A stretch of DNA of 6,778 nt from an uncultured Blautia sp. (GCA_900552095.1 URYM01000097.1:1-6778); one strand, 5' to 3'; positions 1 to 6,686 are shown, numbered from the stretch's first letter. The notes: generated from the sequence alone by a model not told the origin. A program made the numbers and translations.

Positions 1-29
1 GTGGGCTCGGAGATGTGTATAAGAGACAG
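1..29 (+). other. Nextera sequencing adapter remnant (artefact)
   Basis: These bases match the 3' 29 bases of the Illumina Nextera read-2 transposase adapter. Bases 11-29 are the 19-base Tn5 mosaic end AGATGTGTATAAGAGACAG. This is untrimmed library sequence, not genome, and not evidence of a native Tn5 element, since no transposase or second end is present. Genomic sequence resumes at base 30, in the middle of a minus-strand sufB-like gene. The contig edge is therefore artificial. Confidence 0.97.
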
Positions 30-850
30 ATCGCCGCCTCATGGATCAGCGCCGCATCCAGATCCCCCGCGTAGAGTTCCGGCGCCGCATTCACCCGGCC
101 GTGTCCCACGAGAATCGCATCACACTCCGTATGGCCGGTGCAGCGGGCATTTCCGTTGATCTTGGAATGATAGGACTGGTAAGAATGATCCTTCGCCACG
201 GATCTGGAGATCAGATCCACTCCCGCGTCTTCCCCATTTATGTCTACCTGAAAATCTGTCTCCGCCTGCTCTTCCCCGTTGGTCATGATCCTCTCGTGGA
301 TAATCAGACGGGCGCGGGCCTCCAGATCTCCCACCGTTTTACGCACAGTCCGATCCACTCCGCCAATCTGTGTGGTATCCATCTCAAGAACCGCATCCTG
401 ATCCAGATGAAGTTCCGTCACCGGATCAATCCTTCTGATCCCGGTTCCCTTTCCGGTTCCCACATGCTTCTCCTTATAAAGGACATGCGCGCCTTTTGCC
501 AGAACAAACCGATGGATTCCATTGTGATGCGCCTCCTCATTTCCCTCGCTGTGAACACCACAGCCGGCAATGATGGTGACGTCTGCATTTTCTCCGATAA
601 AAAAGTCATTATATACCTTATCCTGCACGCTGCTGTGCGTCACGCAGGCCGGAATATAGATTTTTTCCCCTTTTGTGCCGGATTTTACGTGAATCTCCAG
701 TCCTTTTCCATCTGCCCTTGACTCGATCTTGACATTTGCAGAAGATTGGCGCCCCACACAGGCTCCGTCCTCTCTTATATTATAAGCTCCGTCGAAGTTC
801 CCTTCGTAATCCGCAACTACCTTCAGGAGTTCTTCTGTAATCTTATTCAT
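30..850 (-). CDS. sufB: SufB/SufD-family Fe-S cluster scaffold protein, 3' end missing
   Basis: This is the scaffold subunit of a SUF-type iron-sulfur assembly complex, working in the cytoplasm with the SufC ATPase encoded just upstream. I translated 273 codons from ATG 850-848; the frame is open to base 30, where the adapter begins, so perhaps 30-50 C-terminal residues are lost. The N-terminus starts MNKITEELLKVV and lacks the long N-terminal region of classical SufB. The beta-helix core follows, with Asp/Glu/His-rich turns and the stretch ARCTGHTECDAILVG at residues 235-249. From memory of E. coli SufB, Cys243 in TECD and Glu271 in IHEA line up with the two residues tied to cluster assembly (Cys405, Glu434). 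The start is firm: an AAAGGAGG site lies 7 bases upstream and the ATG overlaps the sufC stop. The short form next to a lone sufC resembles the minimal SmsCB arrangement; that name is my inference. A SufD assignment is less likely because the Cys is kept. Confidence 0.9.
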
Positions 851-1575
851 CTGCCTTCCTCCTTTCCCCAGGGACAGCGGCTCGCCTTCTCCCCTTCCAG
901 AAGCCGGGGAAGAACCTCCTGTCCCGGTCCGGCCATCCGGATCTTTCCATCAGCAACCACCACGATCTCATCTGCAATCTCCAGAAGGCGCTCCTGGTGG
1001 GAAATAATGAGAAGCGACTCGGTCTGCTTTGCTTTCAGCTGGCTGAACGCATCTACCAGCCCGTTAAAACTCCACAGATCAATCCCTGCCTCCGGCTCAT
1101 CAAACACAGCCAGCCTCCGATCTTTCCGGGCTAACACGGTAGCAATCTCAATCCGTTTAATCTCTCCTCCGGAAAGGCTGGCATTTACTTCCCGGTCAAT
1201 ATAATCCCTGGTACAGAGCCCTACCTGTCCCAGTACCTGACAAACCGTCTCCTCCTCCAGTTCTCCTCCGGCTGCCAGCGTGATCAGATCGCGCACGGTA
1301 AGACCCTTGAAGCGCACCGGCTGCTGAAACGCATAGGCGATCCCCTTTCTTGCTCTCTCCGTGATCGTCAGCTCTGTAATATCTTCTCCATCCAGAAGGA
1401 TCCTTCCCCCTGTCGGTCTCTCCAGACCTGCAATCAGCTTTGCCAGCGAGGTTTTTCCTCCTCCGTTTGGTCCCGTAATAACAGTCAGCTTCCCGGCGGC
1501 CACGGTCAGATCAATTCCTCTTACAATCTGTTCTCCCCCCGGGAGCTCCCACTGTATATTTTCTAATGTAAGCAT
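847..1575 (-). CDS. sufC: SufC-type ABC ATPase of Fe-S cluster assembly
   Basis: This is a soluble ABC-type ATPase of 242 residues, a normal SufC length (about 245-260). It hydrolyses ATP to change the shape of the SufB/SufD scaffold during Fe-S cluster assembly; it has no membrane partner here. Visible motifs in order: Walker A GPNGGGKTS (35-43), Q-loop AFQQP (82-86), signature LSGGE followed by IKRIEIA (134-145), Walker B LAVFDEPEAGIDLWS (155-169) and the switch histidine in ISHQE (His193). The signature context and the E-A-G-I-D-L version of the D-loop are typical of SufC rather than of transport ATPases. The start ATG 1575-1573 has an AGGAG at 1591-1587. It is first in an operon and overlaps the sufB-like start by 4 bases (ATGA), which suggests translational coupling and fixed stoichiometry. 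Other SUF genes (sufS, sufU, sufD) are not seen, but the operon runs off the contig. Confidence 0.93.
   Translation of the reverse strand: MLTLENIQWELPGGEQIVRGIDLTVAAGKLTVITGPNGGGKTSLAKLIAGLERPTGGRILLDGEDITELTITERARKGIAYAFQQPVRFKGLTVRDLITLAAGGELEEETVCQVLGQVGLCTRDYIDREVNASLSGGEIKRIEIATVLARKDRRLAVFDEPEAGIDLWSFNGLVDAFSQLKAKQTESLLIISHQERLLEIADEIVVVADGKIRMAGPGQEVLPRLLEGEKASRCPWGKEEGR
858..865 (-). promoter_or_regulatory. Ribosome binding site for the sufB-like gene
   Basis: On the minus strand this reads AAAGGAGG, an almost perfect Shine-Dalgarno, 7 bases before ATG 850-848. It lies inside the last codons of sufC. It fixes the start of the sufB-like gene and the ATGA overlap. Confidence 0.85.
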
Positions 1576-1620
1576 TCCTCTGTACTCTCCTGTCTGTATA
1601 ACTATTCTTAAACTGATTCC

Positions 1621-1649
1621 ATTGTAATCCAGTAAAATTCCCCTGTCAA
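1621..1649 (-). promoter_or_regulatory. SigA-type promoter of the sufC-sufB operon
   Basis: On the minus strand a consensus -35 TTGACA (1649-1644) is separated by exactly 17 bases from -10 TACAAT (1626-1621). Transcription should start near 1614, giving a leader of about 40 bases before the sufC ATG. AT-rich sequence with A/T tracts lies upstream of the -35 and could act as an UP element. I see no IscR-like operator or riboswitch in the short leader. Confidence 0.82.
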
Positions 1650-1656
1650 ATAGTAA

Positions 1657-1675
1657 AAAAAAGCAGACCTTTTTT
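1657..1675. repeat. A/T-tract inverted repeat between divergent promoters
   Basis: The stretch AAAAAAG, a five-base centre CAGAC, then CTTTTTT forms a 7-bp inverted repeat, extended by further A and T runs on the two sides. It sits between the -35 boxes of the sufC and adhE promoters. It is too AT-rich and too far from any gene end to be a convincing terminator. Bent DNA, an UP element for either promoter, or an unidentified operator are the options; I cannot choose between them. Confidence 0.4.
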
Positions 1676-1678
1676 GTT

Positions 1679-1696
1679 TTGATAAAATTTTAACAT
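1679..1696. promoter_or_regulatory. Candidate Rex operator upstream of the adhE promoter
   Basis: The sequence TTGATAAAATTTTAACAT fits the remembered Rex consensus TTGTTAA-N4-TTAACAA at 12 of 14 fixed positions. It ends 6 bases before the adhE -35 box. Rex is the NADH-sensing repressor that commonly controls fermentation genes, adhE among them, in Clostridia. Its position upstream of the -35, paired with a second site after the start point, suggests cooperative or looped repression. The rex gene itself is not in the window. AT-rich sequence raises the chance of coincidence. Confidence 0.6.
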
Positions 1697-1702
1697 TTCC
1701 TG

Positions 1703-1731
1703 TTGACAACAGCTTCCGGCAGGCGTATACT
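1703..1731 (+). promoter_or_regulatory. SigA-type promoter of adhE
   Basis: A perfect -35 TTGACA (1703-1708), a 17-base spacer and -10 TATACT (1726-1731) make a near-consensus housekeeping promoter. Transcription is expected near 1738, so the untranslated leader is about 67 bases. A promoter this strong needs a repressor to be conditional, which fits the flanking Rex-like sites. Confidence 0.88.
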
Positions 1732-1744
1732 AAATGCAAATGAA

Positions 1745-1762
1745 TCGTTAATTTTTTAACGT
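1745..1762. promoter_or_regulatory. Candidate Rex operator just downstream of the adhE start point
   Basis: The sequence contains a perfect inverted repeat CGTTAA-TTTT-TTAACG (1746-1761). Against the Rex consensus TTGTTAA-N4-TTAACAA, the 18-base site agrees at 11 of 14 fixed positions; the exceptions are a C/G swap at the outer pair and one end base. It begins about 7 bases after the predicted transcription start, where a bound repressor would block polymerase clearance. Its centre lies 66 bases from that of the upstream site. It is unlikely to be a terminator, since the stem is short and AT-rich with no U-run. Confidence 0.68.
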
Positions 1763-1791
1763 TCCAGGGGTTTTCATTCACTTTTCTTTAT

Positions 1792-1796
1792 GGAGG
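1792..1796 (+). promoter_or_regulatory. Ribosome binding site of adhE
   Basis: GGAGG lies 8 bases before ATG 1805-1807. It supports 1805 as the true start of adhE, not the ATG at 1939. The latter lies in a different frame from the coding sequence around it, and its first 13 codons encode residues foreign to the family. Confidence 0.88.
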
Positions 1797-1804
1797 ATTG
1801 AGTT

Positions 1805-4422
1805 ATGGAAAAAAAAAACAACCACGATACCCGAAGTAATTGATTCCGCTGAAGCTCTGGAAGCCAGGCTGCAGGCTCTGCGGGAAGCACAGAAGAAATT
1901 TTCTTCCTATTCTCAGGAGCAGGTAGACCGGATCTTCTTTGAAGCCGCCATGGCTGCAAACAAAGCCCGTATCCCCCCTGGCCAAAATGGCCGTAGAGGA
2001 AACCGGAATGGGCGTTGTGGAAGACAAGGTGATCAAAAATCACTACGCTGCAGAATATACCTACAATTACTATAAGTATACCAAAACCTGCGGCGTGATC
2101 GAAGAAGATACTTCTTACGGGATTAAAAAAGTGGCAGAACCGATGGGTGTGATCGGGGCAGTTATCCCCACCACAAATCCCACGTCCACTGCAATTTATA
2201 AGACGCTGCTGGCACTGAAAACAAGAAATGCAATTATCATAAGCCCCCATCCCAGGGCTGCCAGATGTACCATTGCCGCTGCTAAGATCGTTCTCGAGGC
2301 CGCTGTGAAAGCCGGCGCTCCCGAGGGGATCATCGCCTGGATCGAGTCTCCCACGCTGGAACTGTCCAATCAGCTGATGCAGTCCGTGGATGTCATTCTG
2401 GCAACCGGAGGCCCCGGCATGGTAAAAGCTGCCTACTCTTCCGGCAAACCGGCGATCGGCGTAGGCCCCGGAAACACCCCCGTTATCATGGACAGCAGCT
2501 GTGATATTAAAACCGCTGTCTATTCTGTCATTCATTCCAAAACCTTTGACAACGGCATGATCTGTGCATCCGAGCAGTCTGTAACCGCTCTGGCCGACAT
2601 TTATGACGAAGTAAAGAAAGAATTTATTGCCCGCGGCTGCCATGTGCTGACCAGAGATGAGCTGGATGCAGTGCGCGCTATCCTCCTGACTCCTGCCGGC
2701 ACGGTAAATCCCAAAATCGTAGGGCAGCCCGCCTCTGTGATCGCAGGGATTGCAGGGATCCAGGTTCCCGAAGAAACGAAAATCCTGATCGGTGAAGTGG
2801 AGTCTGTGGATGTTTCCGAGCCCTTCGCCCACGAAAAACTCTCCCCGGTGCTGGCCCTCTATAAGGCAAAAGATTTCGAGGACGCCCTCTGCAAAGCGGA
2901 GACCCTGGTTGCTGACGGCGGCTACGGACACACCTCCTCCCTGTACATCCATCCCTCTCAGACCGAGAAGATGGCTCAGCATGCAGACCGAATGAAAACC
3001 TGCCGTATCCTTGTGAATACTCCTTCTTCCCAGGGCGGAATTGGCGATCTTTACAACTTCAAGCTGGCTCCCTCCCTCACTCTGGGCTGTGGTTCCTACG
3101 GAGGAAACTCTGTTTCCGAGAACGTAGGCGTAAAACATCTGATCAATATCAAGACTGTTGCAGAGAGGAGAGAAAATATGCTTTGGTTCCGCACCCCGCA
3201 GAAAGTGTATTTCAAAAAAGGCTGTCTGCCGGTAGCCTTAAATGAACTTCACACTGTCTATAATAAGAAGAAAGCCTTCATCGTTACCGATACCTTCCTG
3301 TATCAGAACGGGCATACCAAACCCATCACCGACAAACTGGATGAGATGGGAATCCCCTACACCTGCTTCTTCGAGGTAACACCGGATCCTACGCTGCAGT
3401 GTGCCCGCAAGGGACTGGAACTGTTAAATGCCTTCGGGCCGGACGTGATCATCGCCCTGGGCGGCGGTTCCGCTATGGACGCTGCCAAGATCATGTGGCT
3501 GATGTATGAACATCCGGAATGCAAATTTGAAGACCTGGCCATGGACTTCATGGATATCCGGAAACGTGTCTACACCTTCCCCAAAATGGGAGAAAAAGCT
3601 ATGATGGTCGCTATCCCCACTTCCTCCGGAACCGGTTCTGAAGTAACGCCTTTTGCCATCATCACCGATGCGGACACCGGAACAAAATGGCCGATTGCAG
3701 ATTATGAACTTCTGCCCAACATGGCTATTATTGACACCGATTATATGATGACCCAGCCGAAAGGCCTGACCAGCGCCTCAGGTATCGATGCCCTGACCCA
3801 TGCCCTGGAAGCCTATGTTTCCATCATGGCCACCGATTTCACCGATGGCCTGGCGCTCACGGCAGTGAAAAACATTTTCAAATATCTGCCCCGTGCTTAC
3901 GACAACGGCCCCAACGATCCGGAAGCCAGAGAGCACATGGCAAATGCTTCCACGATTGCAGGTATGGCTTTTGCCAACGCCTTCCTGGGTGTCTGCCACT
4001 CCATGGCCCATAAACTGGGGGCCTACCATCATCTGCCCCACGGCATCGCCAACGCCCTGCTGATCGAGCACGTTATGCGCTATAATGCTGATCCCGCTCC
4101 GGTAAAAATGGGAACCTTCTCTCAGTATCCGTATCCTCACGCCAAAGAGCGCTACTGTGAGGTTGCCCGCTTCATCGGTATTCAGGGAAAAGATGATGAT
4201 GAAGTATTTGAGAATTTCATTCAGGCTATCGCCGATCTGAAAGAAAAGGTTGGTATCCGAAAATATATCAAAGATTACAACATCACCGAGGAAGCTTTTG
4301 CCGCTACTCTGGATGAGATGGTTGAAAATGCCTTCAACGATCAGTGTACCGGAGCCAATCCCCGTTACCCGCTGATGAAAGAAATCAAAGCGATGTACTG
4401 GAAAGCCTTCGACGGAAGATAA
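1805..4422 (+). CDS. adhE: Bifunctional acetaldehyde-CoA/alcohol dehydrogenase, two frameshifts near the 5' end
   Basis: AdhE reduces acetyl-CoA to acetaldehyde and then ethanol, using two NADH; in other bacteria it forms cytoplasmic spirosome filaments. Removing one base from each of two homopolymers gives 871 residues, a normal AdhE length. Numbering below is for this repaired protein. The aldehyde dehydrogenase half spans about 1-440, with the nucleophile Cys253 in GMICASEQ. The conserved stretch EPFAHEKLSP and the linker ENVGVKHLIN follow. The iron-dependent alcohol dehydrogenase half (about 450-871) has GGGSAMDAAK (552-561) for NADH, and Asp661, His665, His731 and His745 for the metal. 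Their spacing (4, 66, 14) equals that of E. coli Asp653, His657, His723 and His737. Frameshift 1 is in A10 at 1809-1818: as written, translation stops at TGA 1841-1843. Frameshift 2 is in C6 at 1973-1978. From 1978 the frame is intact to the TAA. Both look like one added base. Monocistronic, with its own promoter and terminator. Confidence 0.95.
1809..1818 (+). other. A10 homopolymer causing frameshift 1 in adhE
   Basis: Ten A residues follow ATGG at the very start of adhE. Nine would continue the family-like frame as MEKKTTTIPEVIDSAEAL; ten lead to a TGA at 1841-1843. Long A tracts are prone to replication, polymerase and sequencing slippage, so this could be an error, a contingency locus or a site corrected by transcriptional slippage. 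Confidence 0.85.
1973..1978 (+). other. C6 homopolymer causing frameshift 2 in adhE
   Basis: Before this tract the family-like frame reads EAAMAANKARIP; after it the protein continues LAKMAVEETGMG in the next frame. Five C residues instead of six would join them as ARIPLAKMAVEE, which is the family pattern. One extra C is therefore inferred. A gene caller would begin instead at ATG 1939, whose first 13 codons (MKPPWLQTKPVSP) are a wrong-frame reading of this region. Confidence 0.88.
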
Positions 4423-4437
4423 TCCTCAGGTAGACAG

Positions 4438-4486
4438 CAGAAGGGCTTCAAATTTCGCAGGAAATTTGAAGCCCTTCTGTCTTTCT
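4438..4486 (+). terminator. Long hairpin terminator after adhE, shared convergent gap
   Basis: A perfect 18-bp stem (4438-4455 with 4462-4479) encloses the 6-base loop CGCAGG, starting 15 bases after the adhE stop. It is followed by a broken T-rich tail (TCTTTCT). It lies between adhE and the convergent capA-like gene, so it may end transcripts from both sides; on the minus strand the tail is poor in U. The upper stem is AT-rich and the base GC-rich, which is unusual for a classical intrinsic terminator. Confidence 0.75.
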
Positions 4487-4499
4487 GCCGCCGGACCGA

Positions 4500-5918
4500 T
4501 CATCCGCCCCTCTTTTGTATCACACCCGTTTCATCAATCTCAATATTGGGCGAAAGTCCTTCCAGACGGCTGTATAATTTTTGCTGTTCCGCCGGATCCT
4601 TTAGATACTGCGTGGAAAAATCCTGCTGCCGGCAGGGAAGAAAACGCATCTCTTCCAGCCCGTCGATGGAAATTTCAACTTCCAGCACGCCCGTATCCTT
4701 TGTCTCATCGTTAAACCAGAAATCTCCCAGACTGTACACGACCGGTCCTTCCTCCATATACTCAATCCCCTGCAGCACATGGGGATGGCCGCCCACAATA
4801 ATATCCGCGCCAGAAGCAAAAAATTCCCGCGCCATTTCCTGCTGATACGTCTCATACTGATCGCTGTCCTCTGTTCCCCAATGTACATAGGCTACCAGAT
4901 AATCACACTGTTTCTCCGCCTGCCCGATCACCTCATTAAATGCTTCTGTATCATAAGTCAGAAGCACCCCCGGCGCGTTCTCTTCCGCCTCCGGCGTATA
5001 ACGGATTTTCTCTGCCCGGGTAGCTGCCACATACCCGATCTTAATTCCATTTACCACATAATAAACCGGGCGGACCGCTTCCTCATAATTTCTGCCGCCT
5101 CCCACATAGGGGATTTCTGCCGCTTCCAGAATATCTGCCGTATCTTCCATCGCCTCCGGACCGTAATCATACACATGATTATTTGCCAGAGAAACCAGAT
5201 CTGTTCCCAGTTCTTCCAGGATCCCGGTCCGCTCCGGCTTCGCCCGGAAGGTATACTTTTTCCCTTGCAGAGGCTCTCCCCTGCTGCTGATGCAGAATTC
5301 ATGATTCAGAAAGAAAATGTCCGCAGCCCTGGTCCGCTCCAGTATCTCGGGAGAAATACGGGAAGAAAGGCCCTCAGAATCATTGTAATGATCCAGCACA
5401 AAGCCTTCTTCCGCCAGGCACAGATCCCCGGCAAAAGAAAGAACCGCCCTTCCCTCCTTCGCTCCTTCCCTGTAATAGATCTGATTTTCCGCCTGATCTG
5501 TCCGCCCCAGATAACGGTCAGCCAGAACAATCAGAGATTCTCCGGTCGCCTCATAGAAATCTTCCTCTTCCAGCCCCGCCTGCAGCCGCTCTGTCATATC
5601 CTTTCGATAGGGATCCCCATACTGATCCGCCAGCCAATCCGCAAAGGATTCCTTTCCTTCCGGAACAGCAAATCCGTTTTGCTTTACATAAGCCTCACAG
5701 TACCTGTTGATTTCTTCCGCCCCGCTCTGATAACCTTCCATCAGCTCCTGCTGTTCTTCCCGGATCTTTCTCTTCTCCGACTGACTGGTGAAAATCTTCC
5801 ATCCGGCGCATATCACTGCCACAGCTGCGGCGGCAATCCCCATCTGGATGAGCATCACCTTCCGTCTTCTGGCTCTCTGCCTTCTTATCCTCTGTTCTTT
5901 TCTTTCCTCTTCCCTCAT
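4500..5918 (-). CDS. Membrane-anchored CapA-family (PGA_cap) putative metallophosphatase
   Basis: This 472-residue protein belongs to the CapA/PgsA-like family (PGA_cap domain), which has a calcineurin-like phosphatase fold. Some members take part in poly-gamma-glutamate capsule synthesis, but most have no known substrate. Residues 1-20 are strongly basic, 21-43 form one hydrophobic segment, and 44-150 are charged and mostly helical. The positive-inside pattern predicts a single anchor with the catalytic part outside the cell. The domain runs about 157-430: FAGDLCL (Asp165), FLNHEF (203-208), LANNHVYDYG (244-253), AYVHWG (343-348), GGHPHVLQG (376-384) and YSLGDF (395-400), which supply the expected metal-ligand Asp, Asn and His residues. 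No capB, capC or capD gene is nearby, so a capsule role is not supported; a phosphoesterase acting on an envelope substrate is possible. The start at 5918 has only a weak GGGA, 3 bases away. It lies 20 bases after the relP-like stop, so it is probably cotranscribed and perhaps translated by reinitiation. Confidence 0.88.
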   Translation of the reverse strand: MREEERKEQRIRRQRARRRKVMLIQMGIAAAAVAVICAGWKIFTSQSEKRKIREEQQELMEGYQSGAEEINRYCEAYVKQNGFAVPEGKESFADWLADQYGDPYRKDMTERLQAGLEEEDFYEATGESLIVLADRYLGRTDQAENQIYYREGAKEGRAVLSFAGDLCLAEEGFVLDHYNDSEGLSSRISPEILERTRAADIFFLNHEFCISSRGEPLQGKKYTFRAKPERTGILEELGTDLVSLANNHVYDYGPEAMEDTADILEAAEIPYVGGGRNYEEAVRPVYYVVNGIKIGYVAATRAEKIRYTPEAEENAPGVLLTYDTEAFNEVIGQAEKQCDYLVAYVHWGTEDSDQYETYQQEMAREFFASGADIIVGGHPHVLQGIEYMEEGPVVYSLGDFWFNDETKDTGVLEVEISIDGLEEMRFLPCRQQDFSTQYLKDPAEQQKLYSRLEGLSPNIEIDETGVIQKRGG

Positions 5919-5938
5919 CTGTCCCGGCCCGTCTTTCT

Positions 5939-6625
5939 CTATTCTCGTTCCTCTTCGATCGTGTCACGTATTCTCTGCATCTTCAGATCAAGAGCTGCGC
6001 TGGCCTCCGCACATTCGCTCAGCTCTCTGGACGTCTTCTGAGCCAGCTCTTCGGAAAGATTCTTCTTATACCTCATCCGATGTTCCAGATTTGCCCAGAA
6101 CTCCATGGCAATCGTCCGCAGCTGTACCTCCACCTTCATATTTTTCTTCTCATCCTGCAGGAAAATGGGGATCTCCACGATCAGATGCAGGCTTCTGTAA
6201 CCATTTTCCTTCGGTTTCTTGATATAATCTTTCTCCTCCAGCAAAGTGATATCATCCTGATGGACCAGGCAGTCCGCCAGCATATAAATATCATCAATAA
6301 AAGAACAGATGACCCGGATCCCCGCCACATCGTTCAAATTTTCTTCAATAGAGCTGATCGTTACCGGAAGATTTCTTCTCTGCAGCTTCTCCCGGATACT
6401 TTCCGCTGATTTTAAGCGGGATTTAATACTGTCAATCGGATTTCTCTCGTGCTGAAGGGAAAACTGTTCGTTGAGCACCCGGAATTTTGTCTCCACCTCC
6501 AGAATCGCACAGCGATAGCAGGACATCAGTTTCTGAAGTCTGTCATATCCCTCTTTCATTTCTTCGGAAGACAGCTCTTTCAGGAACTGTCCAAATCCCG
6601 GAACCGGTGCATTCTTGTGATCCAT
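5939..6625 (-). CDS. relP: Small alarmone synthetase, RelP/YwaC-like GTP pyrophosphokinase
   Basis: A single-domain synthetase predicted to transfer pyrophosphate from ATP to GDP or GTP, making (p)ppGpp. It has no HD hydrolase domain and no TGS or ACT domains, so it is not a long RelA/SpoT enzyme. With the start at 6625 it has 228 residues. Motifs: NPIDSIKSRLKSAESI (62-77), DVAGIRVICSFIDDIY (99-114), EEKDYIKKPKENGYRSLHL (130-148), EVQLRTIAMEFWANLEHR (166-183), then a helical, charged C-terminus as in tetrameric small synthetases. The NPI...KSR..S.ESI and ICSFI.DIY patterns resemble remembered B. subtilis YwaC (RelP) more than YjbM (RelQ). The start at 6625 is preferred over an in-frame ATG at 6667 because GGAGG lies 10 bases upstream, and because the longer start overlaps the probable -10 box. 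Family members are often induced transcriptionally by cell-wall stress; no such operator is recognisable. It is first gene of a pair with the CapA-family gene. Confidence 0.9.
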   Translation of the reverse strand: MDHKNAPVPGFGQFLKELSSEEMKEGYDRLQKLMSCYRCAILEVETKFRVLNEQFSLQHERNPIDSIKSRLKSAESIREKLQRRNLPVTISSIEENLNDVAGIRVICSFIDDIYMLADCLVHQDDITLLEEKDYIKKPKENGYRSLHLIVEIPIFLQDEKKNMKVEVQLRTIAMEFWANLEHRMRYKKNLSEELAQKTSRELSECAEASAALDLKMQRIRDTIEEERE

Positions 6626-6635
6626 TTTATCTTGT

Positions 6636-6640
6636 CCTCC
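6636..6640 (-). promoter_or_regulatory. Ribosome binding site of the relP-like gene
   Basis: On the minus strand GGAGG (within GGGAGGACAAG) lies 10 bases before ATG 6625-6623. It decides the start in favour of MDHKNAPVPG over the longer in-frame MVYYGYTYTG version. Confidence 0.8.
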
Positions 6641-6657
6641 CGTATAAGTATATCCGT

Positions 6658-6686
6658 AGTATACCATGTCGTGCGCAACACGTCCA
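6658..6686 (-). promoter_or_regulatory. Probable promoter of the relP-capA operon
   Basis: On the minus strand -35 TGGACG (6686-6681, 4 of 6 consensus bases) is followed after 17 bases by -10 TATACT (6663-6658). The start point would be near 6651, leaving a leader of about 25 bases. A small inverted repeat CACCC-TTC-GGGTG overlaps the upstream edge of the -35 and could be a regulator site or just chance. Confidence 0.62.

Noticed and set aside
1..29. Tn5 transposon end suggesting a mobile element
   Set aside because: The mosaic end is preceded by the exact Nextera primer sequence and sits at the very end of the contig; there is no transposase or target duplication. It is a library artefact.
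41..721. Long plus-strand open frame of 226 codons
   Set aside because: It lies opposite the sufB-like gene, has no ribosome site and shows no family resemblance; it is an antisense shadow.
1657..1675. Intrinsic terminator between the divergent promoters
   Set aside because: The stem is almost all A-T pairs and no gene ends nearby; it is better kept as an unexplained inverted repeat.
1939..1977. ATG 1939 as the adhE start
   Set aside because: The 13 residues it adds are a wrong-frame reading across the C6 tract; a strong ribosome site and family-like N-terminus point to 1805.
1805..1980. Programmed ribosomal frameshifting to make AdhE
   Set aside because: Two separate +1 shifts within 170 bases would be needed, no known AdhE uses this, and no stimulatory structure is evident; indels are the simpler reading.
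1774..3138. Long minus-strand open frame of 454 codons over adhE
   Set aside because: It is opposite the strongly conserved AdhE coding sequence and its translation resembles no known protein.
4779..6041. Plus-strand open frame of 420 codons
   Set aside because: It is antisense to the CapA-family and relP-like genes, whose motifs are clear; it has no ribosome site and a low-complexity translation.
6626..6667. ATG 6667 as the start of the relP-like gene
   Set aside because: It would place the start within the probable promoter, upstream of the predicted transcription start, and has no ribosome site; ATG 6625 has GGAGG.
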